A stretch of 64,000 nt of DNA from Marinoscillum furvescens DSM 4134. GTDB taxonomy: Bacteria > Bacteroidota > Bacteroidia > Cytophagales > Cyclobacteriaceae. The stretch is taken from assembly GCF_003386095.1 (NCBI RefSeq), contig NZ_QREG01000011.1, positions 124,001 through 188,000 of the forward strand. The letters run 5' to 3'. How positions within the stretch are numbered: the stretch's first letter is position 1; every line of letters starts with the position of its first letter. The position numbers were made by a program, and so were the translations under genes. Below, in pieces: positions 8,998 through 16,050 of this stretch. The notes beneath the pieces are model-generated. The model saw nothing but the letters and a program-made list of their open reading frames with translations. It did not search any database and was not told the origin of the DNA.

Positions 8998-9321
8998 TCA
9001 GCTGGATAAACGCTCTGCATTGGCCAGCCCGCAGCTTATACATGTGAGGACACCTTTGGGGTTTTCAGCACCGCAGGCTACACAGTGATACTTATTCACT
9101 TCCAACAGCAATGCTCCATTGTCGTCCAAATACCGGACTGCAGTGGAGCATTTTTTACAGGTATAATTATGTAAGTGTGACAGTCGCTGCACTGTAGCGC
9201 ATGAAGGGCATTTCACCACCACAGTGTTTTTCTGACGGTTGAAGGTCTTTACCCTCCACCAAAAAAACAGTGGAATTACCACTAAGACCACAACAATAAA
9301 AAAATAATTTTCTATTCCCAT
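8998..9321 (-). CDS. Small membrane protein with zinc ribbons
   Basis: A 107-residue protein starting at the ATG at 9321 (MGIENYFF); the longer frame to 9399 would overlap the divergent gene start at 9359. A transmembrane helix (about residues 5-22) is followed by three Cys pairs: CPSC, CKKC, and CVAC/CISC near the end, two or more zinc-ribbon-like modules. It could be a membrane-tethered zinc-ribbon scaffold. No named family recognised. Confidence 0.7.
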   Translation of the reverse strand: MGIENYFFIVVVLVVIPLFFWWRVKTFNRQKNTVVVKCPSCATVQRLSHLHNYTCKKCSTAVRYLDDNGALLLEVNKYHCVACGAENPKGVLTCISCGLANAERLSS

Positions 9322-9358
9322 TAGATTCAATTTACTTAGAAGTAAAGTATTTCCGACC

Positions 9359-10300
9359 ATGAGATTAACTATTACTTTGTTGATTATGTGTTTGGCCAAT
9401 ATGCTATCGCTGGCTCAAACTCCCGTACCGTACCAATTACACGGCGGTAAATCCTACCATGTGGTAGCCCCACCCTCAGCACCTAAGGCGCTGGTAGTAT
9501 TTATCCCTGATTTTAATCAATCCACAGAACACCTCCTGAGTGATACTGACATGGAGGAGTTTGCATATGTACATGGAGTAGCTACAGTAGTGATTCCGTG
9601 TGGTCCCAAACTCTATGCAGACAGACATGTAGTCAAGCAAATAAATCAGGTGATTGACTCTGTAAAAAGCAAATACGAGTACCCTGAAGAAAAGATAATG
9701 ATCGGAGGATTTGGAGCTGGGGGCACTATTGCATTGCGTTATGCTGAGTATTGCCTTGCCTATTCAGACGACTACCCGATTCAGCCAAAAGCTGTTTTCG
9801 CCATAGATGCACCTGTAGACCTTACCTTCAAACATAATAGCCTGACCCGGGAACTGAGTGATCAAGCCACTGCCAATGGTATGGAGCCGGAAATGGTTTT
9901 AGGCATCATGCACCGCGAGCTTGGTGGCACACCTGAAGAAAAAACCTATAAATACGAAGGTTTGAGCCCGTTTAACACATTTGAGGAGAAAGGAGGTAAT
10001 GCGAAACACCTACAAAGCATCCCGGTAAGACTGTACTACGATACCGACATCAACTGGCAGCTATCAAAATACCATCGCAGCCTTTTTGACATGAATGTGC
10101 TACCCGGCTCGGAGATGGTCAAACAACTCCAACTTCAAGGGAATCACCATGCCGAGCTGATCATCAACACGCGAATAGATAAAGAGCATCCACTTGAACG
10201 AAAACCAGGCATACGACTGCTAGACGAGAAAGAATGGACCGACTGGATGTTGGGGATATTCAAAATACCTAAGCACAACGATTTCTCCTATCACAAATGA
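9359..10300 (+). CDS. Secreted alpha/beta-hydrolase-fold protein lacking the nucleophile serine
   Basis: A 313-residue exported protein (signal peptide to LSLAQ). The sequence has alpha/beta-hydrolase landmarks: a strand ALVVFIPDF, an elbow-like IGGFGAGGTIALRYAEY and a late GNHHAEL histidine. At the elbow the expected GxSxG serine is Gly119, encoded GGA, so the canonical nucleophile is missing. It could be a pseudo-hydrolase, a binding protein, or an enzyme using another residue. The stop overlaps the ogt start by four bases (ATGA). Confidence 0.65.
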   Translation: MRLTITLLIMCLANMLSLAQTPVPYQLHGGKSYHVVAPPSAPKALVVFIPDFNQSTEHLLSDTDMEEFAYVHGVATVVIPCGPKLYADRHVVKQINQVIDSVKSKYEYPEEKIMIGGFGAGGTIALRYAEYCLAYSDDYPIQPKAVFAIDAPVDLTFKHNSLTRELSDQATANGMEPEMVLGIMHRELGGTPEEKTYKYEGLSPFNTFEEKGGNAKHLQSIPVRLYYDTDINWQLSKYHRSLFDMNVLPGSEMVKQLQLQGNHHAELIINTRIDKEHPLERKPGIRLLDEKEWTDWMLGIFKIPKHNDFSYHK

Positions 10301-10824
10301 CTATACAGACCACTCGCATTCACACGCCACTTGGAGACATGGTAGCGGGGGCTGTAGATAGCGGCATCTGTTTACTGGAATTTCACGATCGCCGAATGCT
10401 GCCTACTCAGGAAAAACGAATCACATCACTTCTAAAATCAAAACTGCAAGAAGGTCACCACCCACATTTTGATACTTTGCGCAACCAGCTTGCAGAATAT
10501 TTTGAGCAGAAACGCACACAGTTTGATGTGCCCATCACCTATCCTGGGTCTGCTTTTCAGCAAAAAGTATGGCAGTCGTTATTAAAAATACCCTACGGAA
10601 AAGTGCACTCATATGCCCAGCAGTCAGAACTGCTGGGAGATAAAAAAGCCATTAGAGCGATGGCTAAAGCAAATGGAGACAACCGACTGGCGATACTCAT
10701 TCCATGCCACCGTGTAATTGGTAGTGATGGCAGTTTGGTAGGCTATGGCGGCAAACTTTGGCGCAAAAAAGCTTTACTGGAACTAGAAGGTGCATTGCCA
10801 AAAACTCCAGAACTATTCGCCTAA
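10297..10824 (+). CDS. ogt: Methylated-DNA-[protein]-cysteine S-methyltransferase
   Basis: A 175-residue O6-alkylguanine repair protein. The active-site motif IPCHRV has the acceptor Cys137, preceded by the helix-turn-helix region (KIPYGKVHSYAQ). The reaction is a suicidal transfer of the alkyl group from guanine O6 to the cysteine. It overlaps the previous gene by four bases and its stop overlaps the convergent acyl-CoA oxidase gene end by four bases. Confidence 0.95.
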   Translation: MTIQTTRIHTPLGDMVAGAVDSGICLLEFHDRRMLPTQEKRITSLLKSKLQEGHHPHFDTLRNQLAEYFEQKRTQFDVPITYPGSAFQQKVWQSLLKIPYGKVHSYAQQSELLGDKKAIRAMAKANGDNRLAILIPCHRVIGSDGSLVGYGGKLWRKKALLELEGALPKTPELFA

Positions 10825-13133
10825 GATCGCATGGCAATTGGTGCAGCCAAACAACTTTCAGGAATACCAAAAGCATCTACCAGCGCCACAGCATCTTCCC
10901 GCATTTCCAGGCATAGCTGATTGATTACTCGACGAATTGCTTTGGTCTTTGCTCCTTCCATATAACCATGCTCCAGGTACCAGCCTTTGTTTTTCTCCAT
11001 TCGGCTAAGGGCATACAGCTGACACGCTTTCTGAAGTGCCGATTTGCACTGTGGATCACTTACTTTCTTTAGAGCATCTTGAAACTGCGTGAGAACAATT
11101 CGCTCAATGTAAGCAAACCCCACATTCACCATGTGATATTGTGTTTGATTAAAAGCATCAAAAGAATCCATTCCATTATCAAGATGCTTCTTGATACGAC
11201 GAGCAGCAGAAGTAAGAATATCCCGCTCCCGGTATTCAAATGCGCTTTTATGAAAGTCCAAATCCAATAAATGTTCAGGGTCTGTATTTCTGGTAATGAT
11301 TGGGTTGAGCTCTGTCAGACTCGTTTTTGCCTGTGAAGCCACGTAATTGATGATCCCAAACAGGTTGATGTCTGCAAACTCCTTTTTAAATTCTGAAAGC
11401 CGACTTTTGGCAACCAACTGCATCAAGACCGTATTGTCTCCTTCAAACGTGGTGTACACGTCGGTATCATTTTTTAATCGATCCAGCCGGTTTTCACTCA
11501 GATAACCCTTACCTCCACATGCTTCCCTGCATTCTTGCAGTCCTCTGGTAGTGGCCCAGGTTGCGTAGGCTTTCAGCCCGGCTGCCATGGCCTCTATTTC
11601 CTGCATATCATCGTCAGTTCGATCCAAAAATCGCTGCGTGAGGTGCTTTAAGGCAAAATGCAGCGCATAGCTTTCCGCTAATAGCGGCATCAATCTCCGC
11701 TGATGTGTCCGGTAGTTGAGTATAGGCACTTCTGCGCCATTTTCAGGTCCAAACTGCCTGCGTTGATCACCATAGCGTATCGCAATCGTCAACCCACTTT
11801 TTAGCGCACTCAGACCTGATCGTGGTATCCCTATCCTGCCTCCTACCAGAGTTCCCAGCATCGTAAAAAAGCGACGGTTGTCACTGGCTATCGGACTTGT
11901 AAACTGCCCGGAGGAATCTACAGAGGCGAACCGGTCCAACATGTTATCTTTCGGAATTCGAACCTGATCAAACCAAATACGCCCATTATCCACTCCATTT
12001 AGGCCCATTTTATGGCCACAGTCGGCTATGCGAACACCTGGTAGCTCATGTCCATGGTCGTCTCTTAGCGGCACCACAAATGCATTCACACCATAGTCCG
12101 TATCACCGATAATAAGTTTCGCAAATACAGTAGCCATTTTTCCATGTACTGCGGCATTTCCGATGTACTCTTTTCCTGCGGCTTCATGAGGTGTGTTTAT
12201 CACAAATGATGCACTTTCATGATCATAAGTAGCTGTGGTTTCTATTCCCTTCACATTGCTTCCGTGGCCAGTTTCTGTCATTGCAAAACAGCCGGGAAGC
12301 TCCAATGCACCAATCCTCTTCAGGTAGGCCTTATGGTGCTTCTCAGTCCCTAAAAAATAGACACTCATCCCCCATAACCCAAACTGCACGCCAAATTTGA
12401 TCACCAAACTCAGATCATGATACGATAGGGTTTCCATTATGGCAAAATAATCGCGTATGCTGTCTCCACCTCCATAGGCTTTTGGGTAAGCCATACTGCC
12501 AAACCCCTGATCAGCCAGGTATTTGCACCAGGTGAAGACCTGCTCCCGATACTCATCGACATCCTGTTTTGGGAAATAAATGAATTCTGGATCAGAAATG
12601 ATGGTTTTTACTCGTTTGATGACCTCAGACTCCTCACCTTCCAAAATAGAAGTCATTTGATCGATTTCAAAACTTGAAGAGGATCGTGTACTTTGAGTTT
12701 GGGCTACCCGGTCTTGCGATCGCAAATGAAAAGCAGCTTCATGCGAAATGATCCCTAGCGCTTCTTCTATATCTGTGAGTGGAGCTCTTGCTTCATCCAA
12801 TGTCTTATCATCCTGGTTGCGAGCATTGAGCCGAGCTAATTCTATCCCTATATCTACCAAACTTTTTTTCATGTCTGCAGATAGACTTCCCGCTGCCCGA
12901 CGAATTTCCACCAGCCAGCTTTTAAGTTCATCAGGACTCGGAGGAGTTTTGGGGTCCAGCTTGCCTAACAGAAACGCCCGATCCTCTTCTGTAACCCATA
13001 GCTGATTATCGACAAGCTCCCGAATTTTCAGGATCTCACTAGGCGTCAATATAGCATCTGCCCAAACCATGTAAAACATGGGCATAAAAGAAAAAAGGTA
13101 AGGGTTCTCGTGAAATCGGCTATTGTTGTTCAT
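10821..13133 (-). CDS. Acyl-CoA oxidase/dehydrogenase-like flavoprotein with an extra N-terminal helical domain
   Basis: A 770-residue protein; the ATG at 13133 is preferred to the in-frame TTG at 13148. Residues about 195-590 form an acyl-CoA oxidase-like core: AMTETGHGSNVKGIETTA (FAD/substrate loop), RRQFGP and the C-terminal CREACGGKGYLSENRL followed by TTFEGDNTVLMQ, where Glu is the expected catalytic base. The first 110 residues are a separate all-helical, acidic region (FYMVWADAILTPSE) that resembles TerB-type bundles. Likely oxidises acyl-CoA to trans-2-enoyl-CoA; electrons may go to EtfAB encoded at 28112-29807 or to O2. It converges on ogt. Confidence 0.87.
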   Translation of the reverse strand: MNNNSRFHENPYLFSFMPMFYMVWADAILTPSEILKIRELVDNQLWVTEEDRAFLLGKLDPKTPPSPDELKSWLVEIRRAAGSLSADMKKSLVDIGIELARLNARNQDDKTLDEARAPLTDIEEALGIISHEAAFHLRSQDRVAQTQSTRSSSSFEIDQMTSILEGEESEVIKRVKTIISDPEFIYFPKQDVDEYREQVFTWCKYLADQGFGSMAYPKAYGGGDSIRDYFAIMETLSYHDLSLVIKFGVQFGLWGMSVYFLGTEKHHKAYLKRIGALELPGCFAMTETGHGSNVKGIETTATYDHESASFVINTPHEAAGKEYIGNAAVHGKMATVFAKLIIGDTDYGVNAFVVPLRDDHGHELPGVRIADCGHKMGLNGVDNGRIWFDQVRIPKDNMLDRFASVDSSGQFTSPIASDNRRFFTMLGTLVGGRIGIPRSGLSALKSGLTIAIRYGDQRRQFGPENGAEVPILNYRTHQRRLMPLLAESYALHFALKHLTQRFLDRTDDDMQEIEAMAAGLKAYATWATTRGLQECREACGGKGYLSENRLDRLKNDTDVYTTFEGDNTVLMQLVAKSRLSEFKKEFADINLFGIINYVASQAKTSLTELNPIITRNTDPEHLLDLDFHKSAFEYRERDILTSAARRIKKHLDNGMDSFDAFNQTQYHMVNVGFAYIERIVLTQFQDALKKVSDPQCKSALQKACQLYALSRMEKNKGWYLEHGYMEGAKTKAIRRVINQLCLEMREDAVALVDAFGIPESCLAAPIAMRS

Positions 13134-13223
13134 ATTCCATATTTTCAAACGAACTAAAGATACAATTTAGTCTTGTAGAATGGGGTAAAAATTGACCTCT
13201 TAAATAGTGTTAAAATGCTAAAA

Positions 13224-13255
13224 TTGGGAAACTGTTCGATACAATTTTATCTTTC
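13224..13255 (+). promoter_or_regulatory. Probable promoter of the CarboxypepD_reg-like gene
   Basis: TTG at 13224-13226 and TATCTTTC at 13248-13255, separated by 21 bases, approximate the Bacteroidota TTTG-N19-TAnnTTTG promoter. Transcription would begin just before the ATG at 13263. Confidence 0.4.
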
Positions 13256-13262
13256 TTTACAC

Positions 13263-14021
13263 ATGCGGTGGATTGTAGTGATATTTTTATTGGGTGCTGT
13301 GACCGTCATGGGGCAGCATAGCGTGACAGGCAAGGTGGAAAATGAGAAGGAAGAAGCTGTGGGCTTTTGTCATGTAGTCAACCGCTCTACTGGTCTTGGA
13401 AAAGTAAGCGACATCCATGGTAATTTTAAGATAATGGCGCGTCGCAATGACACACTTGAGATTTCGTACGTAGGGCATCAAACGCTCACGTTGCCCGTAA
13501 CTAACGATATGTTGGTGAATTTCGTAAAGGTCACATTACCCATAGACACGATCCAGCTCCCAAAAATCACGATTTACGCTGATCGCTACTACAAGGTTCC
13601 TTTGAATATCAAAGGCCCTGCTATCCATATACCAGGTGTAACTATCACCAACCCTCCTGACCCTATCAAGCCTGGTGATGTCACTTTAGGAGCCTCTGGA
13701 GTAGGTGGTGTACCAGTGCCGGCGGCCACAATTCATGGCCCCATTACTTATTTCAGTAAGGATGAACGAGAGAAAAGAGCAGCGCTAGAGGCCTATGAAG
13801 AAACAAGAGAAACGATCACTTATCAAAAGTATATAGCGCAGGACTCGGTGCGAAAGAAACTAAGCGCTATCTACGGATTAGATAGCGCAGAATATGACCA
13901 AATCATCGTTCAGCTACACCAACAATATCCCGGCATACAAAAGACCTACCACCCCAATGAAATTTGGAACTGGTTGCTCGCATATTTTGAACGAACGGTT
14001 CCTTTTGTAAAAGGCTATTAG
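13263..14021 (+). CDS. Secreted protein with a carboxypeptidase-regulatory-like (CarbopepD_reg_2) domain
   Basis: A 252-residue protein. The start at 13263 (MRWIVVIFLLGAVTVMGQ) gives a signal peptide; the upstream extension has no export features. Residues about 20-95 form a CarbopepD_reg_2 / DUF4480-like beta-sandwich (SVTGKVENEKEEAVGFCHV, then LEISYVGHQTL), the domain that often precedes TonB-dependent barrels. The rest is Pro-rich then helical, with no barrel. The function is not known. It overlaps the convergent gene's end by four bases. Confidence 0.75.
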   Translation: MRWIVVIFLLGAVTVMGQHSVTGKVENEKEEAVGFCHVVNRSTGLGKVSDIHGNFKIMARRNDTLEISYVGHQTLTLPVTNDMLVNFVKVTLPIDTIQLPKITIYADRYYKVPLNIKGPAIHIPGVTITNPPDPIKPGDVTLGASGVGGVPVPAATIHGPITYFSKDEREKRAALEAYEETRETITYQKYIAQDSVRKKLSAIYGLDSAEYDQIIVQLHQQYPGIQKTYHPNEIWNWLLAYFERTVPFVKGY

Positions 14022-14713
14022 TCGTACTGTGAAAGTACTATGCCCACTTTAGCATTGAAAGTAAAAATGTGAGACCAGGTATTGCTGAGCAGTTGGTTTC
14101 CATCTCCCTGATTTTCAAACTCAAAAATCGTAACGTTTTCGTCGTTGGCGCTGTTTTTACTAGACAAGTACCCTAGCCCGATACCTGCATCTACTTCAAT
14201 CAGTACTCTTGGATGAGCTTGTTCCTGCACTCCAAACTTCAAAATACCTGTCCAGCGATTCGTTGACACTTCCGTTTCTTCAGAACTCAGATAATTACAG
14301 GACCAAAGATCATCTCCAGTACAGCCATAACCAAGTGTCAGCCTATCCTTCACTTTTAAGAAACGATAATCCCCAGCAATACCAACATACAAAGAGCCGC
14401 TCGGTGAATAAGGAGCTATATAAGCCCTTAAATCCGTAGAGGTTTTAACCCCGATAAAATTGGATGCTGGTTCGTTGGTTTCGTATACGGCCATAACATA
14501 CCCCAACTCCTGACTAACAGAAAACCGTTGCAAAAACCTGTGTTCCATGGCCAGGGTCAGAGCTGGGTCTTTTGGGTGAACCAAATCTGTACCATCTACT
14601 TTTAAAACCCATTTATTGAAAGTAGATACATGTGCCTGCGCGCTATCCGGGTTTTGAGCCTTTACATCCAATAGCAGCATGCTCAAACATAGTGCTGTAT
14701 AAACCACTCTCAT
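14018..14713 (-). CDS. Exported protein, probable outer-membrane beta-barrel
   Basis: A 231-residue protein with a signal peptide (MRVVYTALCLSMLLLDVKAQ). Alternating hydrophobic strands with terminal aromatic residues (LYVGIAGDYRFLKV, VLIEVDAGIGLGYLSS, HIFTFNAKVGIVLSQYD) are typical of a small Bacteroidota outer-membrane barrel, ending close to an aromatic residue. No named family recognised. Its ATG overlaps the stop of the upstream LVIVD lipoprotein (ATGA), so it is the last gene of a three-gene operon. Confidence 0.7.
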   Translation of the reverse strand: MRVVYTALCLSMLLLDVKAQNPDSAQAHVSTFNKWVLKVDGTDLVHPKDPALTLAMEHRFLQRFSVSQELGYVMAVYETNEPASNFIGVKTSTDLRAYIAPYSPSGSLYVGIAGDYRFLKVKDRLTLGYGCTGDDLWSCNYLSSEETEVSTNRWTGILKFGVQEQAHPRVLIEVDAGIGLGYLSSKNSANDENVTIFEFENQGDGNQLLSNTWSHIFTFNAKVGIVLSQYD

Positions 14714-15444
14714 CTTAAGGGACTGTATAGTAGCAACTCATCTTCTTCGCACCCAAACTGAAAGATACCTTCATCACGTGTAATGATTAGCGTATTATCC
14801 AGAGGAATCATATCATTGGCGGGAATGTCATACACCTCCTTTTGTCTCGGGAATGAAGGGTCCTCCAGACTAAATCGGACAAGCCCAAACTGACCTTCTC
14901 CCACAAACAAATCTCCTTTGAAAAAAGCCAATCCTCTGGGGTTCGTCATTGGGATCTCAGCTACCAATTGAGGGCTTCTGATATTGCTTATGTCCAATAC
15001 AAGTAAATTATTGACCTCCATAATGTTGTTGCAAAACTCCCCGGAGCGAATCGTCACGTAAGCATATTGATCATTGGCAATGACCGGATCACAAGCTGTA
15101 GAATGTGTATAATCAGAAACATAAACTGGAGAGCCATCCTCTTGAATCCCATAAATTTGCATCCCTGTTTGTCCTCCGATAAACAACATGCCATCATAGC
15201 CAAAAATGGTTTCTATCCCCCATCCTAAAGAGGTAGAAGAAGCGTGTTTGGGGTTTCTTTCATCAGAGATATCGATGGCCTGAAGTTCTGAGTCATTCAC
15301 TACATATAAAAAGTCACCAGCTATAGAAAATCGGGCAGTAGAGCCCCCTACTCCGGTTTCATTAAAATCTATGGCCATTTCACCAGCGGTGTCCATACAG
15401 CCCGCTATCGTTACAATAGATAGTATCCAAAAAAGCCTTTTCAT
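14710..15444 (-). CDS. LVIVD-repeat lipoprotein
   Basis: A 244-residue lipoprotein; the start at 15444 (MKRLFWILSIVTIAGC) overlaps the upstream stop as ATGA and gives a lipobox IAGC. The mature part repeats a beta-propeller blade motif with LxAIDISDxxNP, LLVLDISNIRSP and similar LVIVD-type cores, so it is probably a cell-surface or periplasmic propeller. LVIVD proteins are common in Bacteroidota and of unknown role. It is translationally coupled on both sides. Confidence 0.82.
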   Translation of the reverse strand: MKRLFWILSIVTIAGCMDTAGEMAIDFNETGVGGSTARFSIAGDFLYVVNDSELQAIDISDERNPKHASSTSLGWGIETIFGYDGMLFIGGQTGMQIYGIQEDGSPVYVSDYTHSTACDPVIANDQYAYVTIRSGEFCNNIMEVNNLLVLDISNIRSPQLVAEIPMTNPRGLAFFKGDLFVGEGQFGLVRFSLEDPSFPRQKEVYDIPANDMIPLDNTLIITRDEGIFQFGCEEDELLLYSPLR

Positions 15445-15968
15445 GGTCGGTAGCATTTAGGTTTTTCCAATTCAGTGCGCTCCCAGCCCACTACTTTTCC
15501 TTTTTCAGGGTCCACACACTCAAAGTATGAATTGTTTTCAAAAGGGTATTCCTCCGAAAAACCCATTACTGATTCTATACGCTTTAGGAGCAGCACAGTG
15601 TCCTGGGTGACTTCCAGAGCGAGGAGATCATTGTAACTGTCTGCATACATAACACCCTTTTTGATTGCCACATCATTATTCCCAGGAATAGACAAAAAGC
15701 GCAAGTTTGTTGGATTTTTAGGGTCGGTATTGTCAAAAATATGCACCCCTTTACCTACTTCATTGACAAAAAGCAGGTTTTGATACGCGTATATTTTACC
15801 GGCCAGTTCTATAGCCCTGGCAGATTCCAATGCTAACTGCTGATCACCATCAGCATAGATCGGCTTGAAGCCCATTACAGACTCCTGTTCAAAGTCCGGC
15901 TCGAAACTATCGGTACAACCGATCAGTAAACTGCCAGCCATTAAAAGTGAAGAAATAAGTACTCTCAT
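15441..15968 (-). CDS. LVIVD-like lipoprotein, first gene of a three-gene operon
   Basis: A 175-residue lipoprotein starting at 15968 (MRVLISSLLMAGSLLIGC), lipobox LIGC. It carries LVIVD-like blades (VHIFDNTDPKNPTNLRFLSI, then DLLALEV) but is short, with perhaps two or three blades. It may combine with the adjacent LVIVD lipoprotein to complete a propeller, or be a shortened paralogue. A 12-bp perfect inverted repeat sits directly before its start codon. Confidence 0.78.
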   Translation of the reverse strand: MRVLISSLLMAGSLLIGCTDSFEPDFEQESVMGFKPIYADGDQQLALESARAIELAGKIYAYQNLLFVNEVGKGVHIFDNTDPKNPTNLRFLSIPGNNDVAIKKGVMYADSYNDLLALEVTQDTVLLLKRIESVMGFSEEYPFENNSYFECVDPEKGKVVGWERTELEKPKCYRP

Positions 15969-15970
15969 AG

Positions 15971-16016
15971 ACGGTTTGGTTGTTTGTAATATTGACACTA
16001 CAATCAACCAAACCGT
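15971..16016 (-). promoter_or_regulatory. 12-bp perfect inverted repeat in front of the LVIVD operon
   Basis: ACGGTTTGGTTG at 15971-15982 and its exact complement CAACCAAACCGT at 16005-16016 are separated by 22 bases. On the coding (minus) strand the second arm ends two bases before the ATG at 15968, so it could be an operator or, as RNA, a hairpin covering the ribosome-binding region. No regulator is identified. Confidence 0.6.
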
Positions 16017-16050
16017 TGGTTCTTGACAGGATTATTTTTTAACGAGAAGA

